This document shows positions 36,986 to 49,400 of a DNA stretch of 64,000 nt, in pieces. The translations under genes were made by a program, and so were the position numbers. The stretch covers positions 136,225,950-136,289,949 of the forward strand of contig NC_090943.1 in the NCBI RefSeq assembly GCF_040807025.1. The letters run 5' to 3'. The stretch's first letter is position 1, and every line of letters starts with the position of its first letter. Source of the DNA: Struthio camelus (Eukaryota > Chordata > Aves > Struthioniformes > Struthionidae). The notes under the pieces were generated by a model, which searched no databases, was not told the DNA's origin, and was given only the letters and a program-made list of their open reading frames with translations.

Positions 36986-39900
36986 TCTTTCTGTACTCCT
37001 CAGTCCAAAAAGGCCTCATCCTCCTGCTTTTCAAGCTGTCTTTAAAGGAATTCTTTAAAGGAGCTTTAATGATATTTAAGTATACGCTTAAATACCTCGA
37101 TGAATATGACTCCTAGTGAGTGCTGAGCTCATTTACATATATGCCTGTACAGGTAACTTATGCTGCAGAAAAGAGCTTTCAAATGTACCTTGTAAATTGT
37201 CCTAACCACCATCTCCCTCTAGCATCAATAAAGTAAAAAGTTTCTTCATCTACAAGGTGATCAGCAAATATTATTTGGGATTTTTAGGTCAGCCCAGATT
37301 GGCTCTATAATGACCATAAAAGCAGAGAAAGAGTCCCAAAACCACAGAGAGACACAAATAATAATTTAAAATTTAAAGCTCCTTTTAATTCCTTTTTCCA
37401 GAGTTCTCAGAAAACCTTGATAAAGAGGAGAGATTGTGTGTTGGAAATATGAGATACAATGACTTCCTCAGAGGTGAAATGTTCAAAGGCTGGCCCCTAA
37501 CGGGATGGATCAGTGGCAACTTTGGGTCATGGAGGTTTTTATTCCCCTCGCATGTGCATGCTTATGCAAAATAAATATATAGTTGACACAACAAGAACAG
37601 ACACCTCTCCGTACATGCTGCTGGGTGTACAAACTTTTTCCTATATTTGAGAGCTTGTTTTTCTTTTTAACTGTGTCAATTGGTCGAGCAAGGTGTCTTT
37701 CCTTTCCCCTACAAATGTGGCCTCCTTTATAACCTTAGGCTATCACAGCTGCAAGAATATTAATACTATGTAAATAACATCAAATAAGTTACTAGTGTAC
37801 CTAAAGGCACTCAAACAAAGGCTTATGCTTTTACAGTTCTTTCTACCTCTGGCTAATTAATCACTTGCATTCAATGGCAATATTCAGAGTGCGAACTTAA
37901 TATTCAGCTTGAACATAAGTCTATTAGATCAGCACCTTCAATGGCCAGATACATTACATGAAAGTACATAAATGACCTTTTATCTCACTAAGAAGTTTAA
38001 TACCCCTTTTTCAGGGAATGTAGATTGAATTTTTTTACAATAGAAATATGATAATATCATGCTGGTGAAAAAGAGAAAGGTATTGACCTTAAATGTCTAT
38101 GAGATACAGACAAGTCTATACTCTACAACTTCTGAAGAAAACAGTATTGCAAACACAGGGCAAAATAACCTGAACTCTGCCATCAACCAAAGAGAGACTT
38201 AATGCTGGAGAAGACAAAAATCCTGCGTTGGCTTTACAAAGTGAATAAGCTGGACAACAACCAAAACTCAGCTCGGCCAAATACAAAGAAGCATTACTGC
38301 AGTTTGGTACAACCTCTGAGAGACAATTTTTCCAAACTCCCCTTTTTTTAATAATTAGAGGGATTCAGGAGTCGGGCAATAGAGGATGAAATATGTTAGT
38401 ACAGGTGAGGCTAACAGCAAAATGTGAACATTCACATCTTTTGCATCTTGGCTGCTAAGTGAAAAATTCACGAAATAGCTAACACGGTCTGAAAGTTCAA
38501 GCTGCTGTGCATCACCATGATAACTAGGTAATATTTTCCAAATCATTTGAACTCTATCTCTGATTCCGAAGCAAGCTTGTGTTAAAAAGAATCACCTGGC
38601 ATCAATTTTCTTCTTTAGACTGTAAACAGATGCTTGACATTTATATCAGTTCACCTGGTGATGCTCATGTAATAGCTCATTGGTCCTTCACAAATAGTGC
38701 TTCTGGCTGGAGCTGCGACCAAGCTCTCTGTGAGGCCAGGCGTACAGAGCAGCAAACAAAACCACATCCTGATCGGTTCTCACAGACTAAAATACAGTTG
38801 TATGCCATCAGCATGAAGTGATAAGAATTAACCAGTGAAAGGAGACAGCTCAGAGCAAAAACAGCGTTAAAGAAGGGAGGGAGAAAACAAAAGTCGTCAA
38901 ATAAATAGATACTCATGGAGAAACAAATTGAGTCAGCGAGGCAAAGAACGCCTCAGCAGTTATGGACTGCAGGCAATTTAAATAAGAACAGAAATCACCC
39001 AAGGTCATTGACAGCCTTAGACCAAGACGCTTGCAGTACACTTCATACTGGACATGTCTTTATGCCACTGAAATAAGCCAAATAGATACAATAATTTCTT
39101 AGCTATTAATCATAAAGGGAATTTACAGTTTTAAAGATCTTTCTCTCTCATATCCACCATCTTCCAATTCTTTTGAAACTAGAGTATCTGGGAAAAATAT
39201 AACTTATTTTAAAGTAGCAAGCTCTCTCCTAATCAACATGATGTCTTGTTTCATTATTTGAATATTTTCAAAATTTAGTGCTATAGGTTTTTTTGCTGTT
39301 GACATCTTTGCAGCAGCATTACATACTGTACTGTGTGTTTAAGGCTAGACAGCGAGGTATAATTTGTCTTATATCATAGTGCATATTAATTAATCAGCAA
39401 TATATTGTTTTGACAGAAGGCAACACTAAGCAAAGCTAAATGCAAAGCTCAAAATTCAGCTTTTATCTTTTGTACTAAATTTGAGATCATTTGGTTTCTT
39501 CACAATGTAATTTCTCTTTTCTTTTCAGAAAAAACTGGTGCCTCCAAAATTTACACTTTTTTTCTCCAGGGTAAAAGTGGCACGTGCCAGAACCCAAAGA
39601 CCTCAGTGGCCCCGTGGCCAGTTTTTTTTGGTGTCCCTCTCCTACTCATGCTTAACCCTTCATTTCAGCTGATGAAACACCAACAGTAATGTTTTTGCTT
39701 GGTGTCTGACTGACAATATATCTTCTCCTTGCACATTAAGCAGAACTTATCTTCACTGGATGAAACCACACAGCTGTTTTAGACAACAGAATTTCCACTC
39801 ATCTCCAATCTCAGAATGAGAAGATTCTCATTTGTCATATAGGCACAACAGCTTGTTACCTGTGGCCAGCGATCTTCAATGCCAGTGAGGGAGTTACTCT

Positions 39901-40587
39901 GCCGTTCCTGAAGGCAGACACCACTTCTCCTTACCAGAGCTGAGCAGACAGAGAGAACTTGCAGCAAGTATTAGGAAACAGCTAGAGGGAAGGGGGTTAA
40001 GCCTTGCTAGAAAAAACCTCTGCTACTTCTGCAGGAAGGGTCTGGGAGTGCACTTGCCTCATCTTTTTTGACTTCTATTGGGGTTAAACTCCTGAAGCTC
40101 AGTTCCCACTCTCCTTCGCTGCCTAAACAGTGTCTCAAGTCCCTTCTCTATTCACTTCAGTACAGATGGCTCCATTTGGCAGATAGAGATGGAAGGATCC
40201 TCTAAAGGATAGAGATGAAAGTCTGAAAGTCCTAGTCTTAATCTCCTTCCCTTCAGTGTTGTCTCATGGACAGCGCACACTGCCTGTGAATCTATGCAAC
40301 TCCATTTCTTTGCACATCACTTAAGAAGGTTCAAATTACGGACTTGTATTCTAACTGCACGCTGCAACTGCCTTTAATTCTGACATTCTGTTAACATTGA
40401 CAAATTGGCTGAGTTCTTGCAATTTACTAAGAACGTGGGTTTCCATCAGAATATAGTCCAACATTAAGAACAAAAATTAACACTGGGCCTGTCCACACTC
40501 CATTCCCTTTCTCTGTATTGCAGCATCCCAGTGAGTTGACATGCTAGGAGAGGCCCTATTTCTGGTACATATGGGGGAACAGGCAAT

Positions 40588-40670
40588 ATTATATTAGGAA
40601 TTATAAGAATTATTAGGATTTATATTAGGAAGACATTACATTAGGAATTAGAATATAGTCCAGTTAGGAA
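40588..40670. repeat. Irregular tandem repeat with TTAGGA motif
   Basis: The hexamer TTAGGA appears five times in about 80 bp in AT-rich context with spacings of roughly 12-23 bp. This looks like a decayed short tandem array. It is not a TTAGGG telomere tract. Confidence 0.5.
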
Positions 40671-43600
40671 CTTTGGCAGGGGAGGGGAGAGCTATGCAGA
40701 TCTTTGAACACTATACGTTAAAGACTGGAGAGCCTTTGAAATTAAGCTATTTTAATTCATTTCATTTATTTTGCACTGTACTTGTCTCAGAAAAACATTC
40801 TTTCATTTGGAGCTTATTCCCAGTACTGATAACCGATTCTGCACCAGCACGGAGGGACTGGACAAAACCTTCTCTTCAGAACACATTTAGCTCTTTATTT
40901 CTGAGCTACTCTAATGAAGGGGCTAATCTTTGAGCAGCAGCCTGCAAACAAAATTGGAACATTTTCTTGTTTTGCAAATATGTGCTGACTATCCTAGGCT
41001 TATAGGCATAAGCAACCCTTAGGCTTGCTTGTTTTTCTTAGAGGATTTCTGATGTTGTACCCGCCAAGCCTTGGCCTACTGCAAAATGCCATACTGGGAA
41101 TCTGTTACAGCACAACCACTAAAATATATGCTAGAAGGAGTAGTAAATGCACACAGTGACTTGGGAAAAGTAGATGTTATGTTTAATTATGTGATATAGT
41201 TAAAAAGGAAGCAACAACAAAAACGTGTATGCAATTAATAAAGGGCAGGAAACTTTAGTTAGATTTAAGCAGGTACATAACATTAAGCATGTGTTTAGCT
41301 CAGAAGAGACAATTTGCTGAATTCAAATCATTGCTAAGTATGAACTGAGAATCTAGATCTCTTTATATTACTTAGATTTGGGACTGAGATCATCAGGGTT
41401 AGAGTGTCCAAAGTCAGGTTCAAATATCCCCAGAGTATAATACAAAGAAATTGTTTAAACTTGCAGATATCTGCGGTGAGGGTTATCATCCTTTGACTTT
41501 GAAGAGACAGCAATTACTAAAAGCCCCTGGTGATTATGAAGTTCAAGATGGCATTACTTTACCATGGCAGGCTTTGGATACTACTAAATACGCCTGCACT
41601 ACGCTTTAGAAAGGGGGGTCCCCAAAGCGTGTCCTCTGCTGTACTTCCAGCCCACAAAATCTTCCTATGCAGTCTGCAAAAGGACACTTTCATGGCCATC
41701 ATAATATAAGCAGGTTGTCAAAGCTACAGTGGACACATCCTCTTGCAGGTGTGCCAGGACTAGCCTGGATATCTGATCTCTCTGGGGACTGCAGCTACCC
41801 CAGAGCAGCCCAGCTTTGCAGAGCTTTCTGCCCGTCAAAGCCCAGAAAGCCTCGAATGCATCTGCTCCAGATGACCCTGCTACCCTACACCTGCCTGGGG
41901 TTGGGCCCCTTGCAGATGTTGGCTTAGCGGGGTGCTGCAGCACAGAGGGGAGCGGAGCTGGGATTATACCAGTGTCATGGAGCTCCCAAAGCACCTGCTC
42001 CATTCCTCCTCAGCTGCGGACCATCTGTGAGAGGGCTGGGCACACCAGTAACTATCATGTCTGTGGATGGGGATGCTGGCCGCTCCCCAATGGATGGACT
42101 TTCTCCAGAGAGTTAATTAGCTCAGGCAACATTGAAAAGCATAGAGTATGTGACACTGGTACCTCAGTACTTTTGCCTCACCATTGCTACAGATGGCAGA
42201 TGCTTTGCCCTGGCTGAAATACTGGCAGTGGCATGCTGTGCTTAGCACGGGCCCTAGCCTACAAATGAAACGGGACTCCCCATCCTACCAGCTTGCTACT
42301 GTCCCCAGCTTTCCCTTATTTTCCTGCATATGTGTGATAGCTGTGCCACTGGATGTTGAACAAAGGGGATAACAGTGACTATTGAATACTGCTTTGTTCC
42401 CTGACTATAACCGTTTTTACCCTTGTCCTAGGTCTTTGATAAGGCTAGATGCTTCGAAAGAAAACCAGTCTGTGATTATATCATTACTTGAAAGACTCAG
42501 CCTCTCAAATGCAAAGTGCAAAGCTTTGATTGCACAGGCAGACTTACCTTTGACACTGCGTATTACTGTATGCTTTTCCTTGCAACCTTACCACTATTTT
42601 AATGGAGGTTTTAAGGGAATCTTATTAAACACGAAAAAGTATTGAGACCTAGGGACAGATATTTCAGCAAAAATTAATGAAACAAGTAAATAAGCAGAGA
42701 TGTTAGTAAGAATAATACCCTTCAGCACATTGCCCTTCTGCTATGCGTTTAAGGGGTTTACTGGGTTGTTACTTATGTTATAATTCCACTCATGTAGCTA
42801 ATTATATGATTTTGCTAGTAACAGGCAACAGGATTCTCTTCCACAATAAAAATTCATCTGATGCATCTGTAAGATTTATGGATAGTATAAAGCTTAAAAC
42901 AGAACAGAAGTAGTCTTGAACTGATGTAAAATTCCCAGGACAGTAGAAAAAGCAATGGTTATAATAGAATTTTAACTAGTTCCCACTATATTTTTAATAT
43001 ATATATATACAAAAGTGAATATAGTATATTCTATTACAATAATTTACTTTTAGAGGTATTTAACAATTAATTGCAGGGGAGCACTGCAATGTACTGATAC
43101 TGAATTATTTTGAAATAGCACTTTGCATCCAAATGATTTTATAGGTTATATACTTTTATATACCTAGCTGCTGAAACTCCATTCCAGTTTCAGTGATTTC
43201 AGAGGATCTACACATATTTACATCAGTGAAGGATTCAGTGATCTTTTTTTCATGCACATTGACATTTGGACATAGACGAACACCGTTCACTAGCACAAAA
43301 CAGTGCTTCATGTGAGTTCAGATAAGAGGAGAGTACTTACCTAATTAAACCTGAAGGGAAGCGAGATTCACCTGCTCGTGAGCTGACTTAGTCTGGGCAT
43401 GTATGAAGTGTCCTGTGACCAATGAATTAGTAGCATTGATTCACATATTGGAGCACATGATATGTTTATTTACCTCTTGATCGTTCCCCATTAAAACTGT
43501 CCAAGAACAGACGTTTTTGTGTACAGACCTATGTTGTGTCACTCTGGGCCCTAATCCTTACTGAGCTCATTATCAAACTCTTCATGGTGGCAGTGAGATT

Positions 43601-45385
43601 TCCGCCATGTAGTTTCTTTGTGTGTCATGCTCCTGACATTCTTCCCACCTGTGGCAGAAATCTGACTGGAGGCTAGGTTAAAAAAAAAAGGGTGGTTCAG
43701 AACCTTAGTGATTAATCTTCAAGCATTTTAGCTAGTATGGAGCAGCTAGCTTGAATCATTTCTTCTCTCAAGTATTAATTATTAACATCTGTTTCTGCTA
43801 TAGGTGAGCCTCTCTGAGCCCTCCAGTGCTTCAATCCAGAACGCAACTTTCCCACATTCATGGGGCTTTGGCTTTGGTGTTTTGGTTGAGTTTACACCAT
43901 CTTTCAATTCTGTTACAGTATGTTGTTGCACTTAAAAATAGAAAACTCCATCTGCTGTTTGGGAAACTGAACTGCCTGTGCTCAGAGAGAGGACTGCCAT
44001 TCAAAAAGTACTGTCACAGATCTATGAAGATCCAGATAGGCTGCTTATTTTGCTCTGAATCCTTTCCACTAAAATGTAATAACACCAGGAGAAAAGTCCG
44101 TCCTGGATCCTGCCAGGAGCTCCATTAAGGTGGATTTGTTTCTGTGCCAATTCACCTGAATTCGTTGGGACCCCATGTTGCCACGGGGTCCACGGTCAGG
44201 CTGATGAATGTGGTGACTTCCTTTGGCCTCAGTAAGGTCTGGGTCAGGCCCGAGGGCTCTGCACAGCTTCTTCGAGGACCCAAGTCCTCCACAGTGCTCA
44301 GCCCCAGAGCTCCCATAGACTTACCGAGGGGTCCTAATCTACAGCAGCCTCTTGGAAAGCCCCATGTCCACTGCCAGGAAGGCATGGGGCTCACAGGCCA
44401 GTGGTTGGAGAAGGGAAGCAGGCTGCTGCAGGAGAACATAGGGCTATTTAAGGGATGGCATTGCAAAAGTGTAGACATGTGCACTTCAAACAGCCTTCTC
44501 CCTGCTGGAATTCTGATCATACCCTGGGATAGTGTACATACTTTGGTGACTCATTTGAAGTGATTGTTCATTGATTTGTCCAAATATTTTCCATTTTATG
44601 CACTCCCAGCCTCGCCAACTCCTCTCACTTGTATACATCTACCAAATACATTTCTGCAGAGGCAAGCGTGGCACTCCTGGAAGCTGGGGAGGCTGGTGGG
44701 GAAAACCAGCGTGGCCATGGGAGCTGGCACATGGGGGCCAAAGACGCAGATGGAGCCAACACAGTGGGAATGCCTGGGATGTCAGCAGTGTGCTGGGGCA
44801 TCAAGAAGCAAAAACTAATGTGGGGGTAACACTCCCTTAGTAAATCTGTTAAAAAAAGAACACCTCCCCCCCCCAAAAATACAGTTCATTATTATAAAGA
44901 ACTTAAGAAATACCCGTGCAAGCATAACACCAGCTGAGAACAATTAGGAGAAAGACCTCACACAAACATGTGATAAAGAGGGAACTCAAAGCTGATGACT
45001 TAATATTTTGCTCCAGAATTTTGGGAAACATACCTAATGTGTCTGATATTTGGTACTTGCAAAATTAAAGAGATTTCAGATAAAACAGTAAAATACAATC
45101 AGTGAACTTTATCCGTTTGTCAAAAACGTCAAAGTTGCTTTTTTAATGCATACCTCAACACTGCAGCACTTATCTGGGCCTTCCAGTGGATGAATATTTT
45201 CCTTCCAGTGGCCTGAGGTTATTTTTCTGGTGTGTATCCGGGAAGGGATGAGAGGGAAAACTGTACTTGTGGCCCCAGGCTCATGGGGTTTTGAATGTTG
45301 TAATCTCAAGTCACAAGACATTAATTTTCACTGCATGAGTTACCTCACTGAGTTCAGAAAGGCTATTCTTGTATCTAACGTATGT

Positions 45386-45433
45386 TTGAGTTGCTCTGAC
45401 TTAATGTCAGAGCGTACACCCCTTGCAACTCAA
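45386..45433. repeat. Nested hairpin
   Basis: An outer 8-bp stem (45,386-45,393 with 45,426-45,433) continues directly on its left side into a 7-bp inner stem (45,394-45,400 with 45,106 of the same kilobase+300 omitted; right arm 45,406-45,412) around a 5-nt loop. On the right side 13 unpaired bases (45,413-45,425) separate the two stems. All 15 pairs are exact. It could be a structured RNA element or chance. Confidence 0.5.
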
Positions 45434-46286
45434 CCTGATCAAACTTGTGATACGGGTCACAATAGGACACCCTCAGAGCCAGTCTCCTGATGACCCACTG
45501 GGTCACAGTGCAGTCAACACTTTCAAAAGTATACCTATATACCCACTTAATAGATTGTGAGATGCCCTCAGCAATCAAAGCATTTTTATTTTTCTGGAGA
45601 CAGCAGTTTGCTCAAATGCCATTTGGGCTGTATTACATTCTGTTGGTCACTGTTCCAGAATTCATTGATGGGAGACAGCATTTGAGGATTCAGAGTTTTC
45701 CAAGATTTATTTAAAAACCTCAAAAAATCAACAGTGCTAACTAATAAAAACACTTATAAGTAGATTCCATAAAAAATAGTGCCTTGCTACAAGAATAGCA
45801 GTTCTAAACTGTTTTTAGACACAGGATCCATGTTAGCCATTCAGACTGTGTCTGAAAATTTGGAGAGTAAATTGTTTTTTGATCGTTTAAGGCTAATATC
45901 TAATGCACAGAGGAATGAACTGTACTCTCATGTCTGCTCTCATGTCAAGCTGTCAGATAAAGTGCTAAAGCAGAAATGAAACAAATACCAGATTTCCTTT
46001 TTGTCTAGCTTTAAGAAAAGTATACAGAGAGCCCAAAATATACTGTACTTAAAATAAGATTAGTGAGAAAATAGTTGAGCACAGGAAAAATTCCTCTTCC
46101 ATCATAGGTTAGTTGGCAGGCCTTGATAAAGCGACTGGAGATATGCCTTTTATCTGATGGGAAATTTTTTTTCCTGGTCTGAGCTATGGCAGTTTTTTTC
46201 ATTAGTATTTTCTTTCTTTCTCTTTTGAAAAATGCAGGTGGGTGAAGGAAACAGAGTATCCTGGGTAGGACAACATTAGCTTAGGA

Positions 46287-46455
46287 GCTGGGAAGCTAAG
46301 ATTCAGTCTGCTGTTCCCCACAGATTGGGAAAATCACTTAGGCTCAGATTTTCACATTTCCACTGAAATCATTTACCTAAAGGAGCTGAGACAGCATCTC
46401 TCCATGCCACAATTCACTATCTGTAAAATAAGGTTCAAATCACCATTTTAAAGAT
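46287..46455 (-). mobile_element. MIR-type SINE relic, apparently split by another old repeat
   Basis: In plus-strand reading, the reverse complement of MIR appears in two blocks. Block one is 46,287-46,340, with a degraded 'GATTCAGTCTGCTGTTCCCC' region and 'GGGAAAATCACTTA'. Block two is 46,396-46,455, with 'CTCTCCATGCCACAATTC' and 'CTATCTGTAAAATAAGG' (for CATCTGTAAAATGGGG). In MIR these parts are adjacent. The roughly 55 bp between them (46,341-46,395) begin 'GGCTCAGATTTTCACATTTCC', a phrase of another old amniote repeat. Confidence 0.5.
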
Positions 46456-49400
46456 GGAGCAGGAAAGAATGACACTAATTTATACCACTAGGGAAAACAT
46501 AGATATGCATGTATGAACTGTAAAAAGAATTTTTGTTTTGGAATTGTTTTTCTTATGCCAATCAAAAAGGTAACTTGTAGCAAACAGAGCATTTATCACC
46601 TTGTAATGAATTGCTTTTATCATATGCATAGTAAAAACAAGCAGATGGAAACCAGTCCTCGCATGGTTAATCTCCCTGGGACAAAACGAGGTTAGTGTCT
46701 ATGTGATTTGTAGGCATGTGGAGGCACCGATGGTCTTTTGGTTTGGTGTTTGTACCGAGACCTGATCTGTGACAGGTGCTCCCAGGCTGCACAGTACGAC
46801 AAACAACGGTAATAATGAGCAGGTTTACAAACAGTTTGGACAACCACATATCTTGTGCTGATGCAGCAAGATCAGATTTGTGGCAATACACACATGAGAT
46901 ATTTGAGGGTTTATATTTGTTTTCAGAATGCAAGGATAGAGAATGCCAGCCTCTGATCTTTTAAAGATGTGTCAAAATGAACAACCGTGGAGGAAAGGAA
47001 AACAGCACATATGCCAAAATGAACCAGGATATTATGGTGTAGCTACAAAGGTACATTTCTGAATTGTGGCAGTTTCCTGAACATTTGTGGTGTGATTTAA
47101 TTAGAAATATCAGCATTTCTAGGAGAGCATATTACTTAAGGCAAACAAATATGAACTGACAAAGAAACTTTTGGAAAGTAATGTTTTTTCAAATCAAAGC
47201 AGCACAGATAGATTTATCCATTGTCCAGAATGGATGATTCAGTAATCGTGGCATCAAAAATTATCAAATGTGATTTTGGACTACAGTGTTAAGAAACTGT
47301 GAATAGAGTCGTCTTTGAACAAGCAAAACGATACACACTGTCAGTTACAGCCTACCTAGACGTTAGTGCCCTATTTTTGCTTCTGCACTAGTGATTTTCC
47401 TTAAGTAATATCCTGCATTATGTAGCTGTCCTTACCAACACTTTCCCTTCAACAGTATGATTGCAGCAGATTCTTTCAACAGTTTTTCCCTGCACTACCT
47501 TTATATTTTTGTCAAAGGCTTCTCACAACAGCGTAAGAGACCGAAAAACTCAAGATACTGAGTTGTCAGGGCACTTATACTTTGAGCAGTAATTGTGGCA
47601 TTGCTGTGCTGCTGAATAATGAGTATCCAGTCTGGGTGATACGTGTCAAATCTGCAGATGTACAACTTAGTGCTCTGATGAGCTTCATGACTAGAACTGC
47701 CAAACTAACACCGTGTTAATGATTTGGTTTGGCACATGCATGGTAAACTGAAATCACATAGCTCATGAGGAAAACTAGATTAAGACTGAAGTCTCAAATT
47801 TCTTGTTCAAGGAGGCTCTCCAAAAGTTTCCAGAAGCCCTTTAAAAATGTTTCTAGTAATTCTACTTGTAAAGCATCTTAACTTAATCCTGAAGGACACT
47901 AGAAAGAATTTTGGGGCAACAGAAGATCTCAAATTCCTCCACCAGGATTCGTCAGAAAACAAAATCTACCTATTCCAGAATATTATATGGCAAACATGGT
48001 CATCTGTTAAATCTCTGAAAAGTGTGAGAAAAAATACAACGCTATTGTGAATATCATGTGCAATTGATGGATTGTGCAAATCACTACCTACTTGAGTTGT
48101 TGACTGGAACATTTTAGATTTATTCCAGGATTACAGTAGTTGGCTTTGGAAATCCAACCCTCCTTTGGAATCTCATAATTAGCATATCAGGAAATTATTT
48201 TGTATTTCAAACTCCGAAAGGGTTGTAGTTGTTCATTAGAAATCAGATGATTTTCCACAGGAGAATATAATACAGAGCAGTCAGTGATGTGCCTGCATTG
48301 CAAGTGTCCTTATGGACCACGCTTTATATGTGATTGATGCTGAAATTTAAATATCAAGATCAAAAGAAAGAAAACATGGATTTTCCTGACATCTCTCTCG
48401 TCCTTCGTTGCTGAAAATAGCTCCATGTCTTTGGTCAAAACTAATGAAAATGTCTGAATATTTAGCAGTGCTGAGGTAATTAAGTATCATATTTCAAAAA
48501 TTTAGGCTTCGTTCCTGCAAACACTTCAACTGATAATTAGCTCTCTTCCACCAGTTTCAGTACCATTTCTCATACTAATTATCTTCATGACTGGAAACAT
48601 ACATCCAGACAGAGTTTATTGGTAACATGTCCTTGAAGGCCTAGAGTCACCAAGTAAGGAGAGAGACTTAGGTGGAATTTCGGTCATGTGATTTGGAACT
48701 TCCTGATATAATTCACATTAAGATGTGAAACTGAAGCTAAGAAGTATTGCTTTAATTAAAAAATTGTGACCTACCACACCTGATTATAGAATAAGGCTAA
48801 GTCAGCATCTTCTTAGTGTTCCTTGCATCACAATTCAAATCAATTTGCAGATCCAAAGATATCCCTTTTTCCTAACTAAAAAGGAACAAAAGTCACATCC
48901 CTGGCTGACTTCAATAGTATGATGTAGAGTTACAAGCATCAATTGTCCAACCCAGAAGTGCGGCTCCAGAAGGGGATGTACAAACTTGATGAGGAAAACA
49001 AAATGGAAACAGGTTAAAATACCAAAAAAATAAAATGCTTATAAATAATACTTCTTTACTTTTACTGATTCATTTATGTCATCCACCTAAAAAGCTTGCA
49101 AACTGTAAATGAAATGTGACATCTTGCTGGGAGCTAAACAGAACTTTTAATTAGATACACGTCTCTTACAAAGAAAGGCGTTCAGCTCCATTACCTTACG
49201 CTGAGTAATTGGCATCACTAGTGAGAAACTACTTCTAAATGAATGAGTTTCTAGTAAGCAACTCTGTCAAATATCCATGGAAATTTGATCACAGGAAAAT
49301 TGCTTAAGGGAAAAAAAAAGGCTCAACACTTGATGCATCCCCTAAAAAACAAGAATTCCTTGGTAGCATCTCATTTAATGAATTTTTTGGAAAAAACAAA

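Larger units (their letters stand above)
36986..46286. other. Mostly single-copy AT-rich non-coding DNA
   Basis: No gene is recognised. Moderately GC-rich patches occur at 41,740-42,010 and 44,150-44,420 with overlapping frames on both strands (up to 139 codons) but no domain or consistent frame. A (TA)n run lies at about 42,996-43,008 and a C run at 44,866-44,874. Degraded old-repeat phrases occur near 43,550-43,610. Confidence 0.4.

Noticed and set aside
36553-37116. 187-codon plus-strand open frame, the second longest in the window
   Set aside because: It has no recognisable domain and low-complexity Leu/Ser/Cys composition. It overlaps three minus-strand frames in a GC-rich patch and lacks splice framing. 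Kept only as a place to look for transcription.
40588-40670. Interstitial telomere repeat
   Set aside because: The motif is TTAGGA with irregular spacing and not tandem TTAGGG, so a telomeric origin is not supported.
41665-42217. Overlapping 112- and 133-codon frames on opposite strands
   Set aside because: They are explained by moderate GC richness. No domain, splice sites or repeat of known coding origin were seen.
44144-44876. Cluster of frames of 66-139 codons on both strands
   Set aside because: Several frames are open at once in a GC-richer patch, with no protein family recognised.
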